A program made the position numbers and the translations under genes. The notes beneath the pieces were generated by a model. It was not told the DNA's origin. It worked only from the letters and a program-made list of their open reading frames with translations, and did no database searches. A stretch of DNA of 64,000 nt from Sphingomonas sp. EC-HK361 (GTDB lineage Bacteria; Pseudomonadota; Alphaproteobacteria; Sphingomonadales; Sphingomonadaceae), in NCBI RefSeq assembly GCF_902498785.1, contig NZ_LR701493.1:107359-171358 (forward strand). The letters are read 5' to 3'. Positions 50,198-59,267 of this stretch are shown here, piece by piece (the first letter of the stretch is position 1; each line of letters opens with the position of its first letter).

Positions 50198-51498
50198 CAG
50201 CGCCCGACGGCGTGGTAGGTGAAGCCAGCGCCCTCGACCGCATCGCGCGGGTAGATGTTGCGCAGATCGACGAGGACGGGGCTGCTCAGCAGCGACTTCA
50301 CGCGGGCAAGGTCGAGCGCGCGGAACGCGTCCCATTCGGTGACGATGACGAGCGCGTCGGCGCCCTCCATCGCCTGATAGGGGCCGTCGCAATAATCGAC
50401 ATGGTCGAGGACCTTCTTCGCCTGTTCGGTTCCTTCCGGATCATAGGCGCGAACCGTGGCGCCGGCATCCTGCAGCGTCTGGATCACCGCGATCGCGGGG
50501 CTGTCGCGCATGTCGTCGGTGTTGGGCTTGAAGGTGAGGCCGAGCACCGCGACGGTCTTGCCGCGCACGTCGCCGCCCATCGCGGCGATGACCTTCCGGC
50601 CCATCGCGCGCTTGCGGTTGTCGTTCACTGCCACGACCGCCTCGACGATGCGCTGCGGCGCTTCGTTGTCCTGCGCGGTCTTCAGGAGCGCCAGCGTGTC
50701 CTTGGGGAAGCACGACCCGCCATAGCCGGGTCCGGCGTGGAGGAACTTCGAGCCGATGCGGTTGTCGAGCCCGATGCCGCGCGCGACGTCCTGCACGTCC
50801 GCGCCGACCTTTTCGCACAGGTCGGCGATCTCGTTGATGAAGGTGATCTTGGTCGCGAGGAAGGCGTTGCCGGCATATTTGGTGAGCTCGGCGGCCTTGC
50901 GGCTCATCTCGATGATTGGCGAGCGGCCGAGCGCGAGCGGGCGGTAGATCTGGCGCATGACCTCGAGCGCGCGGGCGTCGTCGCCGCCGATGACGACGCG
51001 GTCGGGGCGCTTGAAGTCGTCGATCGCGGCGCCTTCGCGCAGGAATTCGGGATTGGAGACGACCGCGAATTCGGCCTGCGGGTTGGCGTCGCGGATGATC
51101 CGTTCCACCTCGTCGCCGGTGCCGACGGGAACGGTCGACTTGTCGACGATGACGGTGAAGCGACGAATCGCGTGCGCGATCTCCTCGGCGGCGGCGTAGA
51201 CATAGCTGAGGTCGGCGTGACCGTCCCCCCGGCGCGACGGCGTGCCGACCGCGATGAAGACCGCGTCGGCATCCTTCACGCCTTCCGCCAGATCGGTGGT
51301 GAAGCGGAGCCGGCCCGCCTTGACGTTGGTGGCGACGAGCTGGTCGAGGCCCGGCTCGAAGATCGGGATGCGGCCTTCGAGCAGCGCGGCGATCTTGCTC
51401 TCGTCCTTGTCCACGCACACCACGTCGTGCCCGAAATCGGCAAAACATGCGCCGGAGACGAGCCCGACATAGCCAGAACCGATCATCGTGACGCGCAT
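50197..51498 (-). CDS. UDP-glucose 6-dehydrogenase
   Basis: It oxidises UDP-glucose to UDP-glucuronate with two NAD+. The 433-residue protein has IGSGYVGLVSGACFADFGHDVVCVD at the N-terminus, STVPVGTGDEV, the helix with KYAGNAFLATKITFINEIADLCE, the catalytic cysteine in YGGSCFPKDT and GLTFKPNTDDMRDSPAI. ATG 51498 starts the NAD domain. It leads the two-gene operon with the epimerase and diverges from the NUDIX gene; the 207-bp gap between them holds the promoters but no other feature I can name. Confidence 0.95.
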   Translation of the reverse strand: MRVTMIGSGYVGLVSGACFADFGHDVVCVDKDESKIAALLEGRIPIFEPGLDQLVATNVKAGRLRFTTDLAEGVKDADAVFIAVGTPSRRGDGHADLSYVYAAAEEIAHAIRRFTVIVDKSTVPVGTGDEVERIIRDANPQAEFAVVSNPEFLREGAAIDDFKRPDRVVIGGDDARALEVMRQIYRPLALGRSPIIEMSRKAAELTKYAGNAFLATKITFINEIADLCEKVGADVQDVARGIGLDNRIGSKFLHAGPGYGGSCFPKDTLALLKTAQDNEAPQRIVEAVVAVNDNRKRAMGRKVIAAMGGDVRGKTVAVLGLTFKPNTDDMRDSPAIAVIQTLQDAGATVRAYDPEGTEQAKKVLDHVDYCDGPYQAMEGADALVIVTEWDAFRALDLARVKSLLSSPVLVDLRNIYPRDAVEGAGFTYHAVGR

Positions 51499-51705
51499 GG
51501 ATTTCCTCTTTGCAATTCGGCGATCCGGACGCGGATCGAAACTCTGTCGACCGGCTCTTAGATGCGCCGTGCGCGGCGGGCTAGCGCGCGGTCCAAAAAT
51601 CCGCCGGTTTTGCGCGGAATCGATCCTTTCGCGCGATCGGATTACCTCCTGCGGTCTGCCCCCACAGGGCTTGGCAGCGCGTGCGTGATGCGCCTAGCCT
51701 CGGGC

Positions 51706-52461
51706 ATGACGGACATGCCCCCTGCCATCCCGGCCGCGACCGCGGTGATCTTTCGCGAGAGCGAGGGCAGCGCGCCGGAGCTGCTGATGGTCGAGCGCGC
51801 GGCGAGGATGGTGTTCGCTGCCGGCGCGATGGTGTTCCCCGGCGGGCGGATCGACCCCGGGGATCATGCGCTCGCGGCCGCGATGGGCGGCGATGACGAT
51901 CTGGCGGCCCGGATTGCCGCCATCCGCGAGACCATCGAGGAAGCGGGTTTGGCGATCGGCGTTGCGGGGGCGCTCGATGCGGGGAGTATCGCGGCGATGC
52001 GCGCGGCGCTTCATGCGGGCGCGACGATGGGCGAGGCGCTGGCCGATCAGGGTGCGGCGCTCGACCCGGCGCAACTCGTGCCGTTCGCGCGGTGGCGGCC
52101 GGCGCATGCGCATATGCGGATCTTCGATACGCGCTTCTACCTCGCGCAGCTTCCCGCCGACGCGCCGCCGCCGACGGTGGACGCGAACGAGAACGTCCGG
52201 CTCGTGTGGGCAACGGCGCGCGACGTGCTCGAGGCGAGCGACCGCGGCGAGATGGCGATCATCTTTCCCACGCGGCGCAATCTGGAGCGGCTGGCGCAGT
52301 TCGGGAGCTTTGCCGAGGCGGTGGCGGATACGGCGCGGAATCCGGTGACGACGGTGACGCCGTGGGCGGAGGAGCGCGGCGGGCGCCAGCATCTGTGTAT
52401 TCCCGAGGGGATCGGCTATCCGGTGACGTCGGAACCGATCGACAGCGCGATGCGCGGTTAA
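51706..52461 (+). CDS. NUDIX hydrolase, NUDT19-like, with interrupted Nudix box
   Basis: A 251-residue protein. The Nudix box starts as AGAMVFPGGRIDPGDHA and resumes about 15 residues later as AAIRETIEEAGLAIG, so the R-E-x2-E-E-x-G part is intact while the first half carries an insertion. Such insertions occur in the NUDT19/RP2 branch, which hydrolyses CoA derivatives. ATG 51706 is chosen over a longer open frame because the family begins at PAATAVIFRE. The gene converges with purK, 3 bp between stops. The substrate is not determined. Confidence 0.85.
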   Translation: MTDMPPAIPAATAVIFRESEGSAPELLMVERAARMVFAAGAMVFPGGRIDPGDHALAAAMGGDDDLAARIAAIRETIEEAGLAIGVAGALDAGSIAAMRAALHAGATMGEALADQGAALDPAQLVPFARWRPAHAHMRIFDTRFYLAQLPADAPPPTVDANENVRLVWATARDVLEASDRGEMAIIFPTRRNLERLAQFGSFAEAVADTARNPVTTVTPWAEERGGRQHLCIPEGIGYPVTSEPIDSAMRG

Positions 52462-52464
52462 GCC

Positions 52465-53555
52465 CTAAGCTTCGATCTTCGCGCGCTTCAGGCGGGTGAC
52501 GTGGCCCATCTTGCGCCCGGGCCGTGCTTCGCGCTTGCCGTAAAGGTGCAGGTGCGCGTGCGGCTCGGCGAGGAGGTCGGGCCAGCGCTGCCAGTCGTCG
52601 CCGATGAGGTTTTCCATCTCGACGCCCGGTGCGGTCAGGTGGGTATCACCGAGCGGGAGGCCGCAGATCGCGCGGACGTGGTTCTCGAACTGCGAGGTCG
52701 CCGCACCCTCGATCGTCCAGTGCCCCGAATTGTGGACGCGCGGCGCCATCTCGTTGAGCACGGGGCCATCGGCGGTCGCGAAAAACTCGCACGTGAGCAC
52801 GCCGACGTGACCCAGCGCATCGGCGATCCGGCCGGTGAGGGCGGCGGCCTGCGCCCAGTGCGCCGCGATCTCGGCCGGGGCGGGGAGGGTGGAGCGGTGG
52901 AGGATGGCGCTGCGATGCTCGTTCCAGGGCGGGGGGTAGCTGACCATCCGGCCGTCCTGCCCGCGCACGAGGATGATCGAAAATTCGTGGCTGAAATCGA
53001 CGAACGCCTCGAGGATCGCGGGGCCGTTGATGGCGTTCCACGCGGCGTCGGCGTCGGCGGGGCTGTCGATGCGGACCTGCCCCTTGCCGTCATAGCCGAG
53101 CCGCGTCGTCTTCAGGATCGCCGGGATGCCGACATGGGTCAGCGCGGTGTCGAGGTCGGCGCGGCTCGTCACCTCGGCCCAGCGCGCGGTGGTGCCGCCG
53201 ACCTCTTCCACGAAGCGCTTCTCGCGCACGCGGTCCTGCGCGACCGCAAGGCTCTTCGCGCCGGGACGGACGGGCACGCGATCGGCGAGCCACGCGATGG
53301 GATCGACCGCGATATTCTCGAACTCGTAGGTCACGACGTCGCACGCGTTCGCGAAATCGGCGAGTGTGATGCGGTTGTGATAATCGGCGCGGGTCAGCGA
53401 CGAAGCGGTCTGCGCCGCCACGCTCTCGCTGTCGGGGGCGAGGACGTGGGTGCGGTAGCCGAGCTGTGCCGCTGCGACCGCGATCATTCGCCCGAGCTGG
53501 CCGCCGCCGAGGATGCCAATGGTGGAGCCGGGGGGAAGTACCGTCGCGCCGTTCG

Positions 53556-53559
<4 letters not shown>
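52465..53559 (-). CDS. purK: N5-carboxyaminoimidazole ribonucleotide synthase
   Basis: PurK carboxylates aminoimidazole ribonucleotide with ATP and bicarbonate in purine synthesis. The 364-residue ATP-grasp protein shows [61 protein letters not shown] and [17 protein letters not shown]. The C-terminus is complete ([18 protein letters not shown]). ATG 53559 overlaps the purE stop as ATGA, so purE and purK are coupled. Confidence 0.96.
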
Positions 53560-54032
<473 letters not shown>

Positions 54033-54087
54033 GGCAAGCGGTTAGCGGGGGTGGGGGGTGAGGGCAAGGAGGGTTACTTTTCTGTGT

Positions 54088-54190
54088 TCCCCTCCCTGCA
54101 AGGGAGGGGCGGGGGTGGGTCGGTTCGTGGAAATCGCACCGCTGCCCTCAGGCCGACCCACCACAAGCCCCTCCCTTCCAGGGAGGGGAG
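54088..54190. repeat. Pair of inverted palindromic repeats between gpmA and purE
   Basis: CCCCTCCCTGCAAGGGAGGGGCGGGGGTGGGTCGG-type DNA at 54088-54122 faces its near-complement CCGACCCACCACAAGCCCCT...GGGAGGGGAG at 54153-54190. Together they could fold into one long hairpin downstream of gpmA. Related to the repeats at 25117, 48623 and 49134. Confidence 0.85.
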
Positions 54191-54195
54191 GAAAA

Positions 54196-54882
54196 TCACC
54201 GCTCGCTCAGATAATAGCGGTCGGTCGCGTTCAGCGCGACGTCGAGTTCGTAGACGATCGGCTGGCCGGTCGGGATTTCGAGGCTCGTGATCGCGTCGTC
54301 CGAAATGCCCGACAGATGCTTCACCAGCGCGCGGAGCGAGTTGCCGTGGGCGGAAATGAGGACGCGCTGGCCGTCCTTGAGCGCCGGCGCGATGCGGGCG
54401 TCCCAATAGGGAAGCACGCGGGCGATCGTGTCCTTCAGGCTTTCGGTCTGCGGGATCGCGATGCCGGCATAGCGGCGGTCGTTCGATAGATCATATTCGC
54501 TGCCCGGTTCCATCGGCGGGGGGGGCACGTCGAAGCTGCGGCGCCAGATATGGACCTGATCGTCGCCGTGCTTCGCGGCGGTCTGCGCCTTGTCGAGTCC
54601 GGTGAGGCCACCATAATGCCGCTCGTTCAGCCGCCAGTCCTTCTCGACCGGCAGCCACAGGCGGCCCATCGCCTCGAGCGCAAGGTTCAGCGTCTTTATC
54701 GCGCGGGTCTGCAAGCTCGTGAAGGTCATGTCGAAGTCGAGGCCCTTGGCGGCCATCAGTTCGCCCGCGGCCTTCGCTTCGGCCGCGCCCTTTTCGGTCA
54801 CGTCGACGTCCCACCAGCCGGTGAAGCGGTTTTCCAGGTTCCACGCAGACTGGCCGTGGCGGATGAGGACGAGGGTCGGCAT
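54196..54882 (-). CDS. gpmA: 2,3-bisphosphoglycerate-dependent phosphoglycerate mutase
   Basis: It interconverts 3- and 2-phosphoglycerate. The 228-residue histidine phosphatase-fold protein has [27 protein letters not shown] (catalytic His 9), [30 protein letters not shown] and [14 protein letters not shown] (second His). This is the cofactor-dependent dPGM, not the metal-dependent GpmI. ATG 54882 is used. It lies 9 bp after the GNAT gene and ends a four-gene operon, followed by a palindromic repeat. Confidence 0.96.
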   Translation of the reverse strand: MPTLVLIRHGQSAWNLENRFTGWWDVDVTEKGAAEAKAAGELMAAKGLDFDMTFTSLQTRAIKTLNLALEAMGRLWLPVEKDWRLNERHYGGLTGLDKAQTAAKHGDDQVHIWRRSFDVPPPPMEPGSEYDLSNDRRYAGIAIPQTESLKDTIARVLPYWDARIAPALKDGQRVLISAHGNSLRALVKHLSGISDDAITSLEIPTGQPIVYELDVALNATDRYYLSER

Positions 54883-54891
54883 CGGGTCTCC

Positions 54892-55350
54892 CTAGAGCGA
54901 AAGCGTCATGAAGCGATTGTGCGGACTGGCCGGATAGCCGCCAAAGGCGTCGCAGTCACGAAATCCGTAGCGTTCATACATCGCGTTGGCGGGCGCGAAC
55001 ATTGGAGCGGTGCCGGTTTCGAGGCTCAGGCGCGTGTAGCCATCGGCCTTTGCGCGGGCCACGAGGTGGTCGAGCATCGCGCGGGCGACACCTTTGCGCA
55101 GATGACCGGGCGCGGTGCGCATCGATTTCAGCTCGGCATGCCCGTCCTCGACGCGTTTCAGCGCGCCGATGCCGAGCAGCTCGTCGCCGTCCCACGCGGA
55201 GAAGAAGACGACGCCGGGGGCCGCGAGCCCCGCCGAATCGAGCGAGTGCGCGTTGCAGATCGGGGTTGTCGCGCGCGCCTCGTCGCGGTGGAGGGTGAGG
55301 AGCGCCTCGACCCGCGCGTCGCCGAGGCCGCCTTCGCGAATCGCGATCAC
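54892..55350 (-). CDS. GNAT-family N-acetyltransferase
   Basis: A 152-residue protein with the GNAT fold. The acetyl-CoA loop is SMRTAPGHLRKGVARAMLDHLV (R/Q-x2-G-x-G/A pattern), preceded by FFSAWDGDELLGIGALKRV and followed by LSLETGTAPMFAPANAMYERYGF. It most resembles small PA4866/YedL-like acetyltransferases acting on small molecules. GTG 55350 overlaps the upstream carboxypeptidase stop as GTGA. The substrate is unknown; its operon partners give no clear hint. Confidence 0.88.
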   Translation of the reverse strand: MIAIREGGLGDARVEALLTLHRDEARATTPICNAHSLDSAGLAAPGVVFFSAWDGDELLGIGALKRVEDGHAELKSMRTAPGHLRKGVARAMLDHLVARAKADGYTRLSLETGTAPMFAPANAMYERYGFRDCDAFGGYPASPHNRFMTLSL

Positions 55351-56477
55351 AGCGTGTCGATGACCTCCGCGAGCGTTTCGAGGCAGGCATGCGCCAGCGT
55401 CTTGGAACGATCGGCCGACCAGCCGAATTCGGCGTCGGGGTTGGGATCGTGATCCTTGAACGGCATCTCCAGCGTCACCGACACCGCGCCGAAGCGCTCG
55501 GCAAGCTGGTTGGTCGACATCGACAGGTTCGCCGTACCCGGCCGCGACTTGGGGTAGCCCTTCTCGGTCTGGAAATCCGGCGTGCGTGCCGCAAGCCGCC
55601 GGCCGTAATCGTAGAATTTCTCGCCGTGCGCGTCGGTCCAGCGCGGGATGCCTTCGAAGCCGGCGATGAAATTCGCCGGGATCGCCTCATCGCCGTGGAC
55701 GTCGAGCGCGAATTTCACGCCGGTTTCGTCCATCAGGTCGCGCACGCTCTTCACCTCGGGGCTGCGCTCGGCGCTCGGCTCATGCCATTCGCGGTTGAGG
55801 TTCACGCCAACCGCATTGGTGCGAAGATGGCCGCGGCGTGTGCCATCCGGGTTCATGTTCGGCACGATGTGGAACGTCGCCTTGGCGAGCAGCGGCTTTG
55901 CGGCGTCGCTCGCCAGCCACTCCAGTGCGCCCTCCATCCACCATTCGGCCATCGATTCGCCGGGGTGTTGGCGGGCGTAGAGCCAGACCGGCTTGTCGCC
56001 CGTGCCGACGCGGAAATAGTCGATCGCCTGCCCGTCGAGGCTGCGGCCGATCTCGCGATGGGTGAAGCCGGGGGTGTTGGCGAAGCGCGCGACGAGCGCC
56101 TCGTGCATCTCCATCGTGTAGGGCGCGAAATAGGCGAACCAGACGATCTGCGCGTCGCCCGGCCAGTCGAACGACAGCACGCCGTCCGCGTAGCACGTCT
56201 CGATCATCCGCCACGTCACCCGATCGGTCGACGCGCGGACCTTGTAGCCCGGCCAGCCGTCCGGATAGGCGGAGCCGCCCGCATTGGTGATGCGGAAACG
56301 CGTCGTCCGTCCGCCCGCGCCGGCGACGCGAAAGGAGAACCACTGGTAGAAGTCCGACTGGCGGTCCTTGACGATCTCGAGCGACACGGTGTCGCCCTCG
56401 ACCTGTGAGACAAGGATGTTGCCGCCGTCGAAGGCGGAGGTGATCGCTATGGGCGAAACGAGAGGAGATTCGGTCAT
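55347..56477 (-). CDS. M14-type cytosolic carboxypeptidase-like metallopeptidase
   Basis: A 376-residue protein matching the cytosolic carboxypeptidase (CCP, M14) branch related to eukaryotic tubulin deglutamylases. The beta-sandwich N-domain (ITSAFDGGNILVSQVEGD, YQWFSFRVAGAGG) precedes the zinc peptidase domain: ARQHPGESMAEWWMEGAL (H-x2-E ligands), VPNMNPDGTRRGHLRTNAVGVNLNREW and DVHGDEAIPANF (third ligand His). No signal peptide, so it is cytosolic. ATG 56477 overlaps the DUF4136 gene. Bacterial substrates of this branch are largely unknown. Confidence 0.9.
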   Translation of the reverse strand: MTESPLVSPIAITSAFDGGNILVSQVEGDTVSLEIVKDRQSDFYQWFSFRVAGAGGRTTRFRITNAGGSAYPDGWPGYKVRASTDRVTWRMIETCYADGVLSFDWPGDAQIVWFAYFAPYTMEMHEALVARFANTPGFTHREIGRSLDGQAIDYFRVGTGDKPVWLYARQHPGESMAEWWMEGALEWLASDAAKPLLAKATFHIVPNMNPDGTRRGHLRTNAVGVNLNREWHEPSAERSPEVKSVRDLMDETGVKFALDVHGDEAIPANFIAGFEGIPRWTDAHGEKFYDYGRRLAARTPDFQTEKGYPKSRPGTANLSMSTNQLAERFGAVSVTLEMPFKDHDPNPDAEFGWSADRSKTLAHACLETLAEVIDTL

Positions 56478-57103
56478 TTCACCTCGATAGTGCGGCCCGA
56501 TTCTCCGGGAAAGCCCTGGAACAGCGCGGCGGCGAGGCGGCCCGCGACCGCCTGCGGATCGGCATCGGGGGCGCCGGCATCGGTCATCGATTGCGCCTGG
56601 CCTTCCCAGATCGCGTCGGGGCCCTTCTGGATGCGGACCGAAAGCTCGGTCAGGATGCCCTGCCGCGTCCCGCCGCCGCCAACGGGGAAGTTGACGCCGC
56701 CACCAAGGCCGACGCTCGTCCCGCCGCGATAGCCGCCGCCAGAAAACCCGCCGCCGCCGATGCCGATCGAGATCGGCGAGCGTTTCGGCCCGAGCGATTT
56801 CAGCGCGCGGGTGAAGCCGACGGTCGCGACGAATTGCGCGCGCGCGCCAGGGGCGGGAAGCGTGTAGCCCTGGCGCAGCATCTCGCTTTCCACCGCGGCG
56901 GCATAGGTCTTGAACTCGATGCTCGCGGGGCCGGGGCCGAGCGGCTGGACCTGCACGGTGCCGCGGTCGGTCATCGCGTCATAATGGAAGCGCGTCGCCT
57001 GCACCGGCCAGCGCGACGGGCCGGTCGCGCAGGCGGACAGCCCTGCGGCGAGGCCCAACAGCAGCGCACCCCGTGCGATTTCCGAACCAATCCCCGAACC
57101 CAT
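56474..57103 (-). CDS. DUF4136 lipoprotein
   Basis: A 209-residue protein with a lipoprotein signal (LLLGLAAGLSACATG, cysteine about 25) and a DUF4136-like domain: IEFKTYAAAVESEMLRQGYT, AQFVATVGFTRA, a glycine-rich middle (IGIGGGGFSGGGYRGG) and LSVRIQKGPDAIWEGQAQS near the end. It is likely in the outer membrane facing the periplasm; function unknown. ATG 57103 starts the signal. It leads an operon with the carboxypeptidase (ATGA overlap), GNAT and gpmA genes. Confidence 0.85.
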   Translation of the reverse strand: MGSGIGSEIARGALLLGLAAGLSACATGPSRWPVQATRFHYDAMTDRGTVQVQPLGPGPASIEFKTYAAAVESEMLRQGYTLPAPGARAQFVATVGFTRALKSLGPKRSPISIGIGGGGFSGGGYRGGTSVGLGGGVNFPVGGGGTRQGILTELSVRIQKGPDAIWEGQAQSMTDAGAPDADPQAVAGRLAAALFQGFPGESGRTIEVK

Positions 57104-57176
57104 GATCGACCACTCCCTTGTCTTACGCTACGGCACAAAACGCCCGGTCGCCGCGGCGGTTCACGCGCCCGACGAC

Positions 57177-57205
57177 TTGACTATGGCGGAGGTCGCGACT
57201 AGGCG
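57177..57205 (+). promoter_or_regulatory. Candidate promoter for rpmJ
   Basis: TTGACT (57177-57182) is followed after 17 bp by TAGGCG (57200-57205), about 45 bp before the rpmJ start. The -35 box fits the housekeeping consensus well; the -10 is weak, as is usual in GC-rich alphaproteobacteria. Confidence 0.4.
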
Positions 57206-57249
57206 CCACGCCTTTCCAAGATCAATCGAACAAGAAGCGAATCAACCCC

Positions 57250-57375
57250 ATGAAGATCCGCAACAGCCTCAAGTCGCTCAAGGACCGGCACCGCGACAAC
57301 CGCGTGATCCGCCGCCGTGGCCGCACCTATGTCATCAACAAGACGAACCGCCGCTTCAAGGCTCGCCAGGGTTAA
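57250..57375 (+). CDS. rpmJ: 50S ribosomal protein L36, zinc-independent form
   Basis: A 41-residue basic protein: [20 protein letters not shown] at the start and [13 protein letters not shown] at the end. This is the alphaproteobacterial (C-minus) L36 form with no cysteines, so it does not bind zinc. ATG 57250 is preceded by AAGAAGCG. The gene lies on its own, outside any ribosomal operon, which is usual for this form. It ends 13 bp before the HAD gene, so the two may share a transcript. Confidence 0.95.
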   Translation: MKIRNSLKSLKDRHRDNRVIRRRGRTYVINKTNRRFKARQG

Positions 57376-57388
57376 GGCTCGGGGTTAA

Positions 57389-58003
57389 GTGAAGCCGGTC
57401 ACGGCCGTCGTCTTCGACATCGGCCGCGTCCTCGTCGACTGGAACCCCAGGTTCCTTTACGAGCGCCTGATCGGGGACGATCGGGCGCTCGACGCGTTCG
57501 TGCGCGACGTGGTGACCGAGGAATGGCATTTCCAGCACGACGCCGGGCGGCCGTTCGCGGAGACGTCGGCGGAGCTGATCGCCGCGCATCCGCAGCATGC
57601 GGACCTGATTGCGGCCTGGGGACCGCGCTTCAACGAGACCAACCGCGCGCTGATTCCGGGGATGGAGGCGCTCGTCGCGGAACTCGACGAGGCGGGCGTG
57701 CCGCTGTTCGCGATCACCAATTTTTCGGGCGAGTTCTTCCCCGCCTTCCGCGCGAAATACGCGTCGCTGTTCGCGCGCTTCCGCGACATCGTCGTCTCGG
57801 GGGACGAGAAGCTGGTGAAGCCCGATCCCGCGATCTACCGCCTGGCGCTGGAGCGGTTCGGGTTGCGTGCGGAGGAGGCGGTGTTTGTCGATGACAATGC
57901 GGCGAACGTTGCGGCGGCGGCGGATTTGGGGATGATCGCGCTGCGGTTTAACGATGCGGAGACCCTGCGGACGGAATTGCTGGCGCTAGTGCAGCTCGCC
58001 TAG
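57389..58003 (+). CDS. HAD-superfamily phosphatase, YihX-like
   Basis: A 204-residue haloacid dehalogenase-like hydrolase. Motif I is VVFDIGRVLVDWNP (nucleophile Asp; DxG in place of DxD, as in YihX-type proteins), motif II is FAITNFSG, motif III is around GDEKLVKPDPAIYRLAL and motif IV is AVFVDDNAANVAAA. It probably dephosphorylates sugar phosphates or related small molecules. GTG 57389 begins the fold, 13 bp after rpmJ. Confidence 0.9.
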   Translation: MKPVTAVVFDIGRVLVDWNPRFLYERLIGDDRALDAFVRDVVTEEWHFQHDAGRPFAETSAELIAAHPQHADLIAAWGPRFNETNRALIPGMEALVAELDEAGVPLFAITNFSGEFFPAFRAKYASLFARFRDIVVSGDEKLVKPDPAIYRLALERFGLRAEEAVFVDDNAANVAAAADLGMIALRFNDAETLRTELLALVQLA

Positions 58004-58035
58004 CAAATTGTGAGTAGTTAGTAACTGCCATTTGT

Positions 58036-58254
58036 TCATCGAGCCGTTTTAGCGAGCGCGGCGAAGTAAAACGTCACGTAGGTCGCGGTGAACAAGATTG
58101 CCATCAACCACCACGCGACGCCATCGGCCATTTTGAGCGACACCCAGCCAAGGGCGGCCTCGATCAGCAGCAGGATAGCAACCAACGCCCAGCCTTCGAC
58201 CGAAACCGGCCGCAGAGCGAACCCAAACCAACGGCGAAACCAAATACGTTGCAT
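58036..58254 (-). CDS. Small two-helix membrane protein
   Basis: A 72-residue protein with an amphipathic, Trp/Arg-rich N-terminus (MQRIWFRRWFGFALRPVS) and two membrane helices (GWALVAILLLIEAALGWVSL and VAWWLMAILFTATYVTFYFAAL). ATG 58254. It resembles small hypothetical membrane proteins found in sphingomonads; no function is known. The frame extends further upstream but only as antisense to the next gene. The gene is isolated and convergent with the HAD gene. Confidence 0.6.
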   Translation of the reverse strand: MQRIWFRRWFGFALRPVSVEGWALVAILLLIEAALGWVSLKMADGVAWWLMAILFTATYVTFYFAALAKTAR

Positions 58255-58319
58255 GGTTGGGAAGATAGCGCGGTCTCGGATGCCTGCAACTAGCCGGCGA
58301 ACTGGCGCACTGTAAGCGC

Positions 58320-59180
58320 TTAACCCAACGCCTTGTCCAGCATCTTCGCGAGCCGCAATCCGCCACGTAGGACCTCCAGCCGTGCGGCGGGGACCATCTT
58401 TGCGATCGTCGCTTCGTCCAGCTTCACCCGCGCCGGCGTCGGGGCGCAGGGATCGCCGCCCAGCGCGTCGGTGTAGGCCACGTCGTGGGCGACTTGCCAG
58501 CTTTCGCGGCTCCAGTCGGTGACGGTGCCCGCGGCGATCTTCGCGCGGGTCGCGGCGGGGTAGCGGTGGACGATGTTGCCGCCGGTGGTGATCGCGCGTT
58601 CGGCGAGGAGGCCGTCCCAGACCGAGTGCAGGTTCAGCCGCGGGGTCGTGTAGATGCCGTAATCGGCCTTCACGTCGTTGCCGCCCTTGTCGTCCTTCTC
58701 GCCCGCGTGGAGCGGCTGGTGGAGATCGCCGACGAAGTGGATGAGGAAGACGAGCGCCTGGACGCGCTCCTTTGTCGGGGTTGCCTTGTCGCGGAGCAGC
58801 TTCACATCGCGCTCGATCTGCGCGGACACGCAATTGCCGTCCTTGCACGCGGGCGCGAGGTCGAACGGGCGACAGATGTTCACGTCCTGAAAATGCCAGG
58901 TATAGGCGTAGCCGAAGCGCGGCTTGCCATCCGCGCCTTTCAGCGGCTTGACGCAGTCCGCCCACACGCTCGCCTCGGCCATCGTCCGCGCGGGGCATTC
59001 GGGGGTGGCGAGCAGCGCCTGTTCCGCGAGCAGGCGGCGGATCGCGGCGCGGGTGCGCGGAGTGACGTTCGCCTCGGCGATGCGAGCGATCGTCTGGTGG
59101 CCATATTCCCAATAAGCCTGGGCGGGGGCTGCGATGAAGGCGGAGGCCGCAAGCGCTGCGGCTAGGACGGTGCGACTCAT
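58320..59180 (-). CDS. S1/P1-family zinc nuclease
   Basis: An exported nuclease of 286 residues, expected to degrade single-stranded DNA and RNA. The signal peptide (VLAAALAASAFIAAPAQA) is followed by YWEYGHQTIARIAE; in this family the mature N-terminal Trp and the nearby His bind zinc. Other ligands are in YTWHFQDVN and VFLIHFVGDLHQPLHAGEKDDKGGND. The C-terminal part carries SWQVAHDVAY. ATG 59180 starts the signal. A secreted nuclease of this type can scavenge nucleotides. Confidence 0.92.
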   Translation of the reverse strand: MSRTVLAAALAASAFIAAPAQAYWEYGHQTIARIAEANVTPRTRAAIRRLLAEQALLATPECPARTMAEASVWADCVKPLKGADGKPRFGYAYTWHFQDVNICRPFDLAPACKDGNCVSAQIERDVKLLRDKATPTKERVQALVFLIHFVGDLHQPLHAGEKDDKGGNDVKADYGIYTTPRLNLHSVWDGLLAERAITTGGNIVHRYPAATRAKIAAGTVTDWSRESWQVAHDVAYTDALGGDPCAPTPARVKLDEATIAKMVPAARLEVLRGGLRLAKMLDKALG

Positions 59181-59267
59181 AGGCGCGCCTTAGCCCAGCA
59201 TCTTCGCGAAATCAGGTGACAAATGAGGCGGGGCGGCCCCGGCGTGGTGCCGCCCCGCATCGAACCG

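Noticed and set aside
57102-57392. 96-codon frame overlapping rpmJ
   Set aside because: The rpmJ frame encodes an unmistakable L36; this alternative frame is low-complexity and unrelated to any family.
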